Part shown: positions 15,885-24,654 of the stretch, piece after piece
Layout: the number at the start of each line of letters is the position of its first letter
Position numbering within the stretch: position 1 is the stretch's first letter
Assembly (NCBI GenBank): GCA_947478905.1
Contig: CANJXG010000016.1
Span: forward strand, 1 to 32,142
DNA: 32,142 nt
Origin: Coxiellaceae bacterium
GTDB lineage: Bacteria; Pseudomonadota; Gammaproteobacteria; Berkiellales; Berkiellaceae
Direction of reading: 5' to 3'
Made by a program: the position numbers and the translations under genes
The notes under the pieces: model-generated
Told to the model about the DNA's origin: nothing
Seen by the model: the letters and a program-made list of their open reading frames with translations, nothing else
Databases searched by the model: none

Positions 15885-17913
15885 CGTAACTAGTCATTCT
15901 GTATTAAAAATTGCAGTACTCAATCCGTTATATACCTTATTTGATTATTTGCCACCCGATAATACTCCCCTTGAGGCTATTCCTTTAGGGGCTCGGGTGC
16001 AGATCCCCTTTGGCAGACGCACTCAAATCGGATTTGTCATTGCCTATGGCTCTACCACTTTTAACCAAGATCAGCTTAAATCTATTTTACATCTTATAGA
16101 TCAATCCCCCTTATTTCCCCCTAACACTTGGAATTTACTGCTTAAAGCACACCAGTATTATCACCATAGCTTGGGAGAGGTCATCCAAACCGGATTGCCA
16201 CTTGCTTTGCGCAAAGGAAAACCGCTTTTATCTGAGCAAGAGTATAGCAAAATACTCACCCCCCCCGTGTTCAGCGCACCAGCGATCCCAACATTAAACC
16301 CTGAGCAACATCACGCTGTTGAGCAGCTACAAAAAGCACACAATACCTTTCATTGTTTTTTATTAGAAGGCATTACAGGCAGTGGGAAAACGGAAGTGTA
16401 TTTACAAGCAATTCAAACCATACGAGATAATCAAAAATCAGTTTTAATCTTAATTCCTGAAATTGCACTCAGCCCCCAGACTTTAGAACGATTTCAAATG
16501 CGCTTTAATGAACCCATTGCGCTTTATCATTCTCAAATGACTGATAAACAACGATTACTTAGTTGGTGTGCTATTAAAGATGGTAAAATTAAAATTATCA
16601 TTGGAACACGCTCAGCCTTATTTTTACCTATCCAAGATTTAGGCCTGATTATTATCGATGAAGAACATGATGCCTCTTTTAAGCAACAAGAAGGATTTCG
16701 ATATTCTGCAAGAGATATGGCGGTGTTATTAGCGCAACAACAGCACATTCCGATTATATTAGGCTCTGCCACTCCTTCTTTTGAATCATTACATAATGCA
16801 AATCAAAAAAAATATACCCCTCTTTTCTTGCCTAATCGCGCCGGTAATGCACAACTACCCGAATTAACTATTATAGATATTCGCCATAAAAAATTAGAAG
16901 GGGGCTTATCTAATCAATTAATTTCCAATATGGAAAAACACCTAGAAGAAAAGGGACAAGTGCTTGTTTTTTTAAATCAACGAGGCTATGCAACCGCTTG
17001 GATGTGTTTTGATTGTGGATGGTTTGCACAATGTAAACGGTGTGACACACGCTTGACTTATCATCGAGGCATGCAACGCCTACGATGTCATCATTGTGAA
17101 GCTCAACTGCCTATCCCCAAAGTCTGTCAGGCCTGTGCAAGTCCCAATATTAGAGCCCTTGGAACCGGGACAGAAAAAATAGAAGAAACCTTACAAATTT
17201 TATTTCCAAATAAAACACAGGTTCGTATTGATAAAGATACCACTGCCCGAAAAGGCACGTTGCAAAGCAAATTAACACAAATCACTACAGGCGATGCCCA
17301 AATATTAATTGGCACTCAATTATTAGCAAAAGGCCATCATTTTCCAAATGTCACGCTGGTTGCTATTGTAGATGTGGATGGCGGATTGTTTAGCACTGAT
17401 TTTAGAGCGGTAGAGCGTATGGGGCAATTAATTACTCAAGTTGCTGGACGCGCGGGTCGAGGCGCTCGTAAAGGGAGCGTTATTTTACAAACGTGTCACC
17501 CAGAAAATGGTCTCATTCAAAGTATGGCTCAGCAAAATTATCAAGCTTTTTCTAACACCTTATTAGTGCAAAGACAAGAATGTGCTCTGCCTCCTTTTTC
17601 ACACTTTGCTTTATTACGCGCCAGTGCTACTAACCCAAGTTTACCTGAGGAATTTTTCAATGAACTCAAACAAGCTTTAAAAAAAATAGCACTACCCACT
17701 ATCAGTGTATTGGGCCCCGTACCTGCACCCATGCCCAAACGCCAAAATAATTTTAGATTCCAATTATTATTACAAAGCCAAGATCGCGCTTCTTTACATC
17801 AACTTTTAAAACAACTCCGTGTAATCACATTAGATAATAACTATCCAAGGTTACACACACTAGCAAAAAGACTACGTTGGTCTATTGATGTCGATCCCAT
17901 CGAAATGGGATAA
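15877..17913 (+). CDS. priA: primosomal protein N' (replication restart helicase PriA)
   Basis: PriA recognises abandoned replication forks and D-loops and reloads DnaB via PriB/DnaT. In 678 residues the N-terminal DNA-binding domain (LFDYLPP...LGARVQIPFGRR) is followed by helicase motifs: Walker A GITGSGKTEVY (~165), DEEH box (~260), GSATPSFES and QVAGRAGRG. An eight-cysteine zinc insert (~377-421; CFDC, CKRC, CHHC, CQAC) is complete. A TTG upstream at 15853 is in frame, but ATG at 15877 overlaps the MAPEG stop by 8 bp and gives the natural N-terminus. It converges on rlmB with a 2-bp gap. Confidence 0.96.
   Translation: MPNVTSHSVLKIAVLNPLYTLFDYLPPDNTPLEAIPLGARVQIPFGRRTQIGFVIAYGSTTFNQDQLKSILHLIDQSPLFPPNTWNLLLKAHQYYHHSLGEVIQTGLPLALRKGKPLLSEQEYSKILTPPVFSAPAIPTLNPEQHHAVEQLQKAHNTFHCFLLEGITGSGKTEVYLQAIQTIRDNQKSVLILIPEIALSPQTLERFQMRFNEPIALYHSQMTDKQRLLSWCAIKDGKIKIIIGTRSALFLPIQDLGLIIIDEEHDASFKQQEGFRYSARDMAVLLAQQQHIPIILGSATPSFESLHNANQKKYTPLFLPNRAGNAQLPELTIIDIRHKKLEGGLSNQLISNMEKHLEEKGQVLVFLNQRGYATAWMCFDCGWFAQCKRCDTRLTYHRGMQRLRCHHCEAQLPIPKVCQACASPNIRALGTGTEKIEETLQILFPNKTQVRIDKDTTARKGTLQSKLTQITTGDAQILIGTQLLAKGHHFPNVTLVAIVDVDGGLFSTDFRAVERMGQLITQVAGRAGRGARKGSVILQTCHPENGLIQSMAQQNYQAFSNTLLVQRQECALPPFSHFALLRASATNPSLPEEFFNELKQALKKIALPTISVLGPVPAPMPKRQNNFRFQLLLQSQDRASLHQLLKQLRVITLDNNYPRLHTLAKRLRWSIDVDPIEMG
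17894..17911. other. hairpin at the priA/rlmB convergence
   Basis: ATCCCAT (17894-17900) and ATGGGAT (17905-17911) form a perfect 7-bp stem. The loop is CGAA on plus and TTCG (a stable tetraloop type) on minus. It spans the last priA codons. No U-run follows on either strand, so it is not a classical terminator; it could stabilise 3' ends or be coding chance. Confidence 0.45.
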
Positions 17914-17915
17914 AC

Positions 17916-18668
17916 TCACTTAGGTACCCCGCATCCTCTTTGACGAGCAACTTCATACAAACTAATCCCAGTTGCAACCGAGACATTTAAACTTTCCATC
18001 GGACCTATTAAAGGAATTTTAGCTAGATAATCGCAATTTTTTTCTGTTAAATGCCTCAAGCCACTTCCTTCTGAGCCCATTACTAAAGCAATAGAGCCTG
18101 TTAAGTCAATCTCTTGTAATACGGTATCAGTATCTACGCTCATCCCTATACACCACACCCCTGCTTCTTTGAGCGTTTGCATAAATCGAGCAAGATTTTT
18201 GACTGCTACAAAAGGTAATTTTTCAGCTGCGCCTGATGCTACTTTACTCACCGTGGCATTAACAGGGCAGGATCTATCTTGAGGAAAAACCAAAGCAGTT
18301 GCGCCTAAGGCTAAAGCAGATCGCATACACGCTCCTAAATTATGAGGATCTTGTACACAATCTAAAATCACGATCAGTGCCTGCTTAGTATTTTCAATCA
18401 ATTGTAAAACATCATTTTCACTATAGTCTTGTGCTGGCGCTAAACGCGCAACAATCCCTTGATGATTTTTTGAATCAGACATGGTTTCTAATTTTTCTTT
18501 AGTCACTACAGAAATTTTAATATCTTGATTTTTAGCAGCATCAATAATATTTTGAATGCGTGTGTCGCCTCTATCTTTATCCCAATATAACCCCAGAATC
18601 TGATCAGCTTGTTCTGTTACGGCTTGTGCTACGGGATGAATGCCGAATAAAATTTTATGTGTACTCAT
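17916..18668 (-). CDS. rlmB: 23S rRNA (guanosine-2'-O-)-methyltransferase RlmB
   Basis: A SPOUT (TrmH) methyltransferase that makes Gm2251 in the 23S rRNA P-loop. The 250-residue protein has the N-terminal substrate-binding domain (FGIHPVAQAV) and then the three SPOUT motifs: ILDCVQDPHNLGACMRSA, LVMGSEGSGLRHLT and IPLIGPMESLNVSVATGISLYE (knot). Its start codon overlaps the rnr stop by 4 bp (ATGA), so it is translated from the rnr message, as in other gammaproteobacteria. Confidence 0.96.
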   Translation of the reverse strand: MSTHKILFGIHPVAQAVTEQADQILGLYWDKDRGDTRIQNIIDAAKNQDIKISVVTKEKLETMSDSKNHQGIVARLAPAQDYSENDVLQLIENTKQALIVILDCVQDPHNLGACMRSALALGATALVFPQDRSCPVNATVSKVASGAAEKLPFVAVKNLARFMQTLKEAGVWCIGMSVDTDTVLQEIDLTGSIALVMGSEGSGLRHLTEKNCDYLAKIPLIGPMESLNVSVATGISLYEVARQRGCGVPK

Positions 18669-20944
18669 TTTTTACTGCCTGATTTTTTTGATTTATCTTT
18701 TTTTGATTTATCTTTTTTTGATTTATCTTTTTTTGATTTATCTTTGGTAGTCGAATTTTGTTTGCGAATAATTTCTAAGTCGATTTTTTTATCATCTACA
18801 TCTACTTTAATAACTTTCACTTCTAAAGCATCCCCTAATTTAAAGATTTCGCGAGTGTGTTCTCCTATCATGCGATGCTTAAAAGGCTCATAGAAATAAT
18901 AATCGTCTCCTAGCGTTGCTACATGCACTAATCCATCAATATAGAGAGATTGTAATTCAACAAAAAGACCAAATGAGGTTACGCCAGTGATTCTACCTAA
19001 AAAAATCTCCCCAATTTTATCTTGCATATAATGACATTTTAAAGCCATCATCGCATCTCGAGTGGCCTCATCTGCTCTTCGCTCGGTTACTGAACAGTGT
19101 AATCCCAACTGCTCAAATACCGTTTTGAGATTTTCTGGTTTCTCTGCTTGTTCTTTTTGAATAATACTCACAATTTGTCTGTGTACTATTAAATCAGGAT
19201 AACGACGAATAGGAGATGTAAAATGTAAATAAGCAGCATAGGCTAACCCAAAATGCCCCTCATTTTGAGGCGCATACTCTGCTTGGGAGAGCGAACGTAA
19301 TAAAACCGTTTCAATGACATGCTTATCCTCTCTGTTTTGAATACTGCTCATTAAATGCGCATAATCTTTAGGACTAGGAGTTTGCCCGCCTTTTAAATCT
19401 AATCCTAATTCACTTAAAAATTCTCTGACTGCTTTGAGTTTTTCTGCAGGAGGAGCTCGGTGCACACGATATAAAGTAGGCACTTTATGATGCGCTAAAA
19501 AACGAGCAGACACCACATTTGCGGCTAACATGCATTCTTCTATAATTTTATGCGCAATATTACGTTGAGTAGGTAAAATAGTTTCAATCTTACCGACAGT
19601 ATCAAATAAAATTTGAGTTTCAACCGTTTCAAAATCAATCGCCCCTCTTAATTCACGCTGCGCTTTGAGTAATGCATACACAGCATGTAATTGCTGTATC
19701 TCCGTTAGCCGTTCTTTATAGCGTTTTGATAATTTAGGATCGCCTTCTAAAATTTTAGCCACTTCAGTATACGTTAAGCGCGCTGCAGAAAGAATCACGG
19801 CTCTATAAAATTTAGAACGCGTAATATGACCTTTGTTATCTAAGAACATTTCACATACTAAAGTTAAACGTTCCACTTTTGGTTTTAAAGAACACAAACC
19901 ATTTGATAAATTTTCTGGTAGCATAGGGATTACAAAACCAGGGAAATAGACTGAATTGCCTCTATTTTTGGCTTCTATATCTAGATCAGAACCCGGCTTA
20001 ACATAATGGCTGACATCTGCAATGGCAACAAACAAAGAACAGCCTCCATCAGGAGCTGCAACACAATAGACCGCATCATCAAAATCTTTGGCATCCTCTC
20101 CATCTATAGTTACAAAGGGGAGATCGGTCAAATCCACGCACCCTTTTTTAGAGAGATCAGTGACCGATTTTCCAAATTTCTTTGCTGCTTTTTCAACCTC
20201 TTTAGGAAAAATTTCTGGCACCTGAAATTTCCGAATGGCCATTTTAATTTCAATACCTTGCGTTTGTGGATCGCCTAGTAATTCAATAACCTCTCCAATG
20301 GGCACTTCTTTGCCCATCACAGGAATCGAACGAATTAGTTTCACAACCACAATATCGCCATCTTGAGCCTTGAAAAGATGATCTTTAGCAATTAAAATAT
20401 CTTGAGTATATTTCCGCTCTAAAGGGATGACCCAATTTTGTTCTGGTTCGCAAACTAAACGACCCACTACTTGAATTGATTTAGCCTCGATGAGCTCGGC
20501 AATTTCTCCAATAGGCTCTCCATCAAAATCATAACGAACAATACGAACTCGTAATACATCCCCATCATAATACCCACGAATATCGCGGGGTAAAATTTTA
20601 ACAAATGCTTCATCATTCTCATCGATATGTGCTTCCTCTAGCATGACCCGACCAAATCCATCACGTTGTAGCACTAATGTACCTGTTACTTCTTTTAGTA
20701 ACGTTAAAGCGGTAAATCCAGCTTTAGTTTTACATAATTGAGAATCTCGAAGCATTGCATTTAAACGTCTGCGTAATGCTTCTTGTGCTTCTTCTGTTTT
20801 TAATTTAAAGTGATTTTCTAAAAATTCACGAGAACAAGGCTGTCCTTGATCAAGGATGACTTGTAAAATATATTCTCGACTCGCGATAGGGTTCTCGTAA
20901 AACTCAGCTTCGCGCTCATAAAATGGATCTTTTTTATTTGACAT
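18665..20944 (-). CDS. rnr: ribonuclease R
   Basis: A processive 3'-5' exoribonuclease that degrades structured RNA and acts in rRNA quality control. In 759 residues there is an N-terminal winged helix (REYILQVILDQGQPCSREFL), cold-shock domains and the RNB catalytic domain with FVTIDGEDAKDFDDAVYC (~280) carrying the metal-binding Asp cluster. A C-terminal S1 domain (LGRITGVTSFGLFVEL) precedes a Lys-rich tail of KDKSK repeats. An in-frame extension to 21007 would run into the divergent tRNA-Leu; ATG at 20944 (MSNKKDPFYEREAEFYE) is the right start. The start codon overlaps the -35 box of the tRNA promoter. It is followed by rlmB. Confidence 0.96.
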   Translation of the reverse strand: MSNKKDPFYEREAEFYENPIASREYILQVILDQGQPCSREFLENHFKLKTEEAQEALRRRLNAMLRDSQLCKTKAGFTALTLLKEVTGTLVLQRDGFGRVMLEEAHIDENDEAFVKILPRDIRGYYDGDVLRVRIVRYDFDGEPIGEIAELIEAKSIQVVGRLVCEPEQNWVIPLERKYTQDILIAKDHLFKAQDGDIVVVKLIRSIPVMGKEVPIGEVIELLGDPQTQGIEIKMAIRKFQVPEIFPKEVEKAAKKFGKSVTDLSKKGCVDLTDLPFVTIDGEDAKDFDDAVYCVAAPDGGCSLFVAIADVSHYVKPGSDLDIEAKNRGNSVYFPGFVIPMLPENLSNGLCSLKPKVERLTLVCEMFLDNKGHITRSKFYRAVILSAARLTYTEVAKILEGDPKLSKRYKERLTEIQQLHAVYALLKAQRELRGAIDFETVETQILFDTVGKIETILPTQRNIAHKIIEECMLAANVVSARFLAHHKVPTLYRVHRAPPAEKLKAVREFLSELGLDLKGGQTPSPKDYAHLMSSIQNREDKHVIETVLLRSLSQAEYAPQNEGHFGLAYAAYLHFTSPIRRYPDLIVHRQIVSIIQKEQAEKPENLKTVFEQLGLHCSVTERRADEATRDAMMALKCHYMQDKIGEIFLGRITGVTSFGLFVELQSLYIDGLVHVATLGDDYYFYEPFKHRMIGEHTREIFKLGDALEVKVIKVDVDDKKIDLEIIRKQNSTTKDKSKKDKSKKDKSKKDKSKKSGSKK
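18690..18745 (-). repeat. 3.7 copies of an in-frame 15-bp repeat in the rnr 3' end
   Basis: GATTTATCTTTTTTT (plus strand) repeats at 18690, 18705, 18720 and, partly, 18735. It encodes the pentapeptide KDKSK four times on the minus strand. The unit is a multiple of three, so copy-number changes keep rnr and the rnr-rlmB overlap in frame. RNase R tails are commonly Lys-rich and help RNA binding. Confidence 0.9.
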
Positions 20945-20965
20945 CTTTATTCGTATCCTGATAAT
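20938..20965 (+). promoter_or_regulatory. strong sigma-70 promoter of tRNA-Leu, overlapping the rnr start codon
   Basis: A perfect -35 TTGACA (20938-20943) and GATAAT (20960-20965, 5/6) are separated by 16 bp and placed about 12 bp before the mature tRNA 5' end. The -35 covers the rnr start codon on the other strand (20942-20944), so polymerase bound here would occupy the rnr translation start region. Confidence 0.75.
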
Positions 20966-20977
20966 CTGATTATGGTT

Positions 20978-21064
20978 GCCGAGGTGGTGAAACTGGTAGA
21001 CACGCAAGTTTCAGGTACTTGTAGAGGAAACTCTATGGAGGTTCAAGTCCTCTCCTTGGCACCA
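20978..21064 (+). tRNA. tRNA-Leu (CAG)
   Basis: An 87-nt class II tRNA with encoded CCA. The acceptor stem GCCGAGG pairs with CCTTGGC, with one G-U. The anticodon stem CAAGT/ACTTG holds loop TTCAGGT (anticodon CAG), and the long variable arm is TAGAGGAAACTCTA. The T-arm is GAGGTTCAAGTCCTC. It lies between divergent rnr and convergent hflC, transcribed on its own. Confidence 0.96.
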
Positions 21065-21093
21065 AAACCTCTCCCCTTACCTTAATGAATGAT

Positions 21094-21981
21094 CTATTTT
21101 TCTGTCTTATTAAAATAATCAAAAAATGCATTCTCTGATGGCTTAATTACTAACATCGTTTCTTTGTCATTAAAAGTTTCGCGATAAGCCTGTAAACTTC
21201 TATAGAAACGATAAAATTCTGGATCTTTTTTATACTCATTGGCAAATATCAAAGCCGCTTCCCCATCGCCTGCGCCCTTAAGCTCTTTAGATTGTCGATT
21301 CGCTTGAGCCAAAATCACAGTAACCTGTTTGTCTGCTTCGGCTTGTATCGTTTCAGCGCGAGCTTGCCCTTTAGCACGATGCTCTGTAGCAATGCGATTA
21401 CGCTCGGTACGCATTAATCCAAAAACAGATTCACTCACTTGTTTTGGTAAATTCATGCTGACAATCCGAGCATCAATGACCTCTATTCCTAAGGTTTTTG
21501 CCGTTTTGCGAACATCATCTCTTACTTTTTCCATTACTTTTTGCCGATCACGATTGACAACCTCGCTCAATTTACGACGTCCAATTTCAGCGCGCAAGCC
21601 ATCTACCGTTTTTTCTTTTAATAACGTCTCTGCACGGGCGGCATTGCCACCCGTTGCTTTAAAAAAATTAGCAAAATCTTGCACTTGCCATTTAGTAAAC
21701 AAATCTACAATGAGTTCTTTCTTTTCTTCTGTTGGAATACGAGAAGAAGAAATATCTAAGGTTTGAATACGAACATCAAAATACTTAACGCTATCAATTA
21801 AAGGGACTTTAAAATGTAAACCCGGGCCTATAATTTCAACTTTTCCGTTAGAGTCTGTTTGTATGTTACCAAGGCGTAGTATAATTGCACGCTGTGTTTG
21901 CTCAACTACAAACACACTAAAAAATGCGATAATACAGATTAAAAAAATCAAAATAAACGAAGAAGATTTTATCGCTTTCAT
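21094..21981 (-). CDS. hflC: FtsH modulator HflC (SPFH/prohibitin domain)
   Basis: HflC forms with HflK a large periplasm-facing cage around the FtsH protease and modulates its access to membrane substrates. The 295-residue protein has one N-terminal membrane helix (SFILIFLICIIAFFSVFVV) and then the SPFH domain (TQRAIILRLGNI, GPGLHFKVPLIDSVKYFDVR). An Ala/Glu-rich helical region (RAKGQARAETIQAEADKQ) completes it. The start overlaps the hflK stop by 4 bp (ATGA). Last gene of the hflX-hflK-hflC run; it converges on tRNA-Leu with a 29-bp gap. Confidence 0.95.
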   Translation of the reverse strand: MKAIKSSSFILIFLICIIAFFSVFVVEQTQRAIILRLGNIQTDSNGKVEIIGPGLHFKVPLIDSVKYFDVRIQTLDISSSRIPTEEKKELIVDLFTKWQVQDFANFFKATGGNAARAETLLKEKTVDGLRAEIGRRKLSEVVNRDRQKVMEKVRDDVRKTAKTLGIEVIDARIVSMNLPKQVSESVFGLMRTERNRIATEHRAKGQARAETIQAEADKQVTVILAQANRQSKELKGAGDGEAALIFANEYKKDPEFYRFYRSLQAYRETFNDKETMLVIKPSENAFFDYFNKTEK

Positions 21982-23168
21982 GAATTATGTCCCTCATTTT
22001 GAGTATATTTTAAACGCTCTATGTCTCCATAGGTTGGGCGATTAGGGGAAGTTGGCAGCGCTGCTACTGCTGGTTGCGCGGTCTGCACAGGAGAAGCTTT
22101 GGGTGTGGATTCATCTAAATCTGAAATTTTGCTTTGCTTAGGGTGCACATTTTGCATCATCCGATCCAGCGGAAGATACATGATATTGTTGTTTCCCTGC
22201 ACATTAACCAAAACTTTGCTCGTATTAGAATAGACTTGTTGCATCGTATCTAAATACATTCTATCTCGCATCACTTTAGGATTTAACTTATATTCTGGCA
22301 ATAATTTCGCAAAACGCGCTGTTTCACCACGTGCTAATAATGTAACTTGTTCTTGATATGCCTTGGCTTCTTCTAGTATTCGATTGGCATTTCCTTCAGC
22401 AATAGGAACGTGTTTACGCGCATAGGCTTGTGCCTGATTTACATAGCGCTCTTCATCTTGTTGTGCTTTAATAGCATCATCAAATGCATCTTGTACAGCC
22501 GCGGGGGGCTTGGTTTGCTGCATTGCTAAATCTGAAATTTGTAACCCTGATTTATAGCTATCTAAAATAGACTGTACTTGGGTATGAATTTTTCTGGTAA
22601 TCTCAGCTCGTCCTGTGGTAAGAATTTCATTCAAAGAAGATTGCCCTACCACCGCTCGTAAGGCACTTTCAGACACTTGCTTTAAACTTTCCTCTGGATT
22701 GGTTAAATTAAATAAATAATCGCGAGCATTACTAATACGATATTGCACTGCAATTTTAGCATCTATAATATTTTCATCCATGGTTAACATTTCGCCCCCA
22801 TGGGTGGTGGTCTCAACCCGCATCACATCAACAACATCGACCGTTTCAATAAAACGCGGTATCCAGTGCGGCCCTGGACCTTCTGTTCGCACATAGCGAC
22901 CAAACCGTTTTACCACTGCTTCTTCAGCTGGTTCTACAATATATATCCCGCTGAGAATATAAATAACAAAAATAATCAATAATATTAAACCTAACTTAGG
23001 ACCAAAACTGACTGGAAAATTTTTCCCGTTTAATACAGTGGGCTCTACTTTACGAGCTCCAAATAATTCGCTCACCTTGGCATGAAATTTTTTTAACATC
23101 TCATCAAGATCGGGAGGGCCGTCATTTTGACCTTTATTTTTACCGTTATTCGGTTCATTCCACGCCAT
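21978..23168 (-). CDS. hflK: FtsH modulator HflK (SPFH/prohibitin domain)
   Basis: Partner of HflC in the HflKC-FtsH membrane supercomplex. The 396-residue protein has a Gly/Asn-rich cytosolic N-terminus (AWNEPNNGKNKGQNDGPPDL), one membrane helix (LGLILLIIFVIYILSGIYIV), then EPAEEAVVKRFGRYVRTEGPGPHWIPRF of the SPFH domain. A long helical stretch (YVNQAQAYARKHVPIAEGNA) and a Pro/Ala-rich tail follow. Length is close to the family norm. It starts 15 bp after hflX and is translationally coupled to hflC. Confidence 0.95.
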   Translation of the reverse strand: MAWNEPNNGKNKGQNDGPPDLDEMLKKFHAKVSELFGARKVEPTVLNGKNFPVSFGPKLGLILLIIFVIYILSGIYIVEPAEEAVVKRFGRYVRTEGPGPHWIPRFIETVDVVDVMRVETTTHGGEMLTMDENIIDAKIAVQYRISNARDYLFNLTNPEESLKQVSESALRAVVGQSSLNEILTTGRAEITRKIHTQVQSILDSYKSGLQISDLAMQQTKPPAAVQDAFDDAIKAQQDEERYVNQAQAYARKHVPIAEGNANRILEEAKAYQEQVTLLARGETARFAKLLPEYKLNPKVMRDRMYLDTMQQVYSNTSKVLVNVQGNNNIMYLPLDRMMQNVHPKQSKISDLDESTPKASPVQTAQPAVAALPTSPNRPTYGDIERLKYTQNEGHNS

Positions 23169-23183
23169 GGTTTAATAATCCTC

Positions 23184-24497
23184 TTATTTGTTTAATTTTA
23201 ATTTCCCAGTCAATTCAGGCATTTTATCCAATACTCTATTCCATTGTACTTGGGTCATTTTTAGGGTGAGCGTCCATCCTTCTTGATCGACGCTCACTTC
23301 TTCTTTGACTACACAACCTAAGTCATACAACTTTGCTCTAAGTGCAGCTTGTAAACTATTAATGGGGAGCTCCCCCATTAATGAGATCTCCCCTAAACTG
23401 GCTAATCGAAGTTCTAATGCTTTTTTAAGCAGATCTAAACCAGCACCTGTTAGTGCTGAGATCCATACTTTTATAGGCAATCCTTGCTCATTATATTCAA
23501 TTTTACCGGTCTTTGACCAAGGTTCCTCTAATAAATCTATTTTATTAAAAATAGTAAGTTGCTCAACATCTTGAGCGCCAATTTCTAGTAAAACCTCATT
23601 CACCTGGCTTATGCGATCTTGCTTATGAGGATCATGTACATCCACCACATGCAGCAATAACGTTGCCTCATTGGTTTCCTCTAGTGTTGCTCTAAAAGCA
23701 TCTACTAACTTATGAGGCAAGTTACTGATAAAACCAACTGTATCAGCTAAAATTAATTTTCCAACTACCGGCAATTCAATGGCTCTTAAAGTAGGATCTA
23801 AAGTAGCAAATAATTGATTGGCAACGAACACCTTCGCTTGGGTTAGTTTATTAAATATTTCTGACTTCCCTGCATTGGTATACCCAACCAATGCTAAGGT
23901 CGAGATCTCGGCTTTTTGTCGTCTTTTACGATTTTGTTCTCGTTGATTACAAACCCGTTTTAACCGTTCTTTAATTGCTTTAATGCGAAGACGTAATAAA
24001 CGTCTATCTGTTTCAAGCTGAGTCTCCCCAGGGCCGCGCAAGCCAATCCCCCCTTTTTGACGTTCTAAGTGAGTCCATCCTCGCACTAACCTGGTAGAAA
24101 GATGTTCTAACTGAGCCAACTCAACTTGTAACATCCCCTCATGCGTTCTAGCACGCTGCGCAAAGATATCTAAAATTAAGCCTGTACGAGATAAAACCCG
24201 ACATTCGAGCTCACGTTCGAGATTGCGTTCTTGTGCAGGAGATAATTCATGATTAAATAAAATTAACTGAGCTTCTTGAGAACTTATCAATTGTTTCAAG
24301 TCTTCCAACTTCCCTTTACTTAAAAAATACTTCGCTTCTGGTGCATTACGCCGACCTGTAATCGTGGCTAAAGGAAGTGCGCCTGCAGCGCGCGCAAGAT
24401 CTCTAAATTCTTGTGCATCGCCTTTATCTTCTTGTATTACACCGAAATCTAAATCGACTAAAATGGCTCTCTCGCCCGTACGTGGACGATCAAACAT
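23184..24497 (-). CDS. hflX: ribosome-rescue GTPase HflX
   Basis: A GTPase that splits stalled 70S ribosomes, especially after heat stress. The 437-residue protein begins MFDRPRTGERAILV, the family N-terminus, so ATG at 24497 is preferred to the ATG three codons upstream. The N-terminal HflX domain contains GGIGLRGPGETQLETDRR, and the G domain has GYTNAGKSEIFN (~200), DTVGFISNLPHKL (~253) and NKID (~318). First gene of hflX-hflK-hflC. In E. coli hfq lies immediately upstream; here the upstream neighbour is the divergent uup instead. Confidence 0.95.
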   Translation of the reverse strand: MFDRPRTGERAILVDLDFGVIQEDKGDAQEFRDLARAAGALPLATITGRRNAPEAKYFLSKGKLEDLKQLISSQEAQLILFNHELSPAQERNLERELECRVLSRTGLILDIFAQRARTHEGMLQVELAQLEHLSTRLVRGWTHLERQKGGIGLRGPGETQLETDRRLLRLRIKAIKERLKRVCNQREQNRKRRQKAEISTLALVGYTNAGKSEIFNKLTQAKVFVANQLFATLDPTLRAIELPVVGKLILADTVGFISNLPHKLVDAFRATLEETNEATLLLHVVDVHDPHKQDRISQVNEVLLEIGAQDVEQLTIFNKIDLLEEPWSKTGKIEYNEQGLPIKVWISALTGAGLDLLKKALELRLASLGEISLMGELPINSLQAALRAKLYDLGCVVKEEVSVDQEGWTLTLKMTQVQWNRVLDKMPELTGKLKLNK

Positions 24498-24611
24498 AAC
24501 GATCATTATCGGAATAAGAGTAAATAAAACAGTAATGTATCATTAGTATCATCTTGAGCATGCTAACTAAATAAGTTTAAATATAAATATCAATCTATTT
24601 TAACACTCTTA

Positions 24612-24620
24612 TGTTATAGT
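24612..24620 (+). promoter_or_regulatory. putative extended -10 promoter of uup
   Basis: TGTTATAGT contains TATAGT (24615-24620, 5/6) with the TGn extension immediately before it, about 35 bp upstream of the uup ATG. No good -35 is seen at 16-18 bp, which is tolerated by extended -10 promoters. The call is tentative. Confidence 0.35.
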
Positions 24621-24654
24621 ACGAAAGGTTTTCTTAAATTGAATAAAATACATT

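Noticed and set aside
20945-21007. N-terminal extension of rnr by 21 residues
   Set aside because: It would run into the divergent tRNA-Leu gene, has no family support, and ATG 20944 gives the normal RNase R N-terminus.
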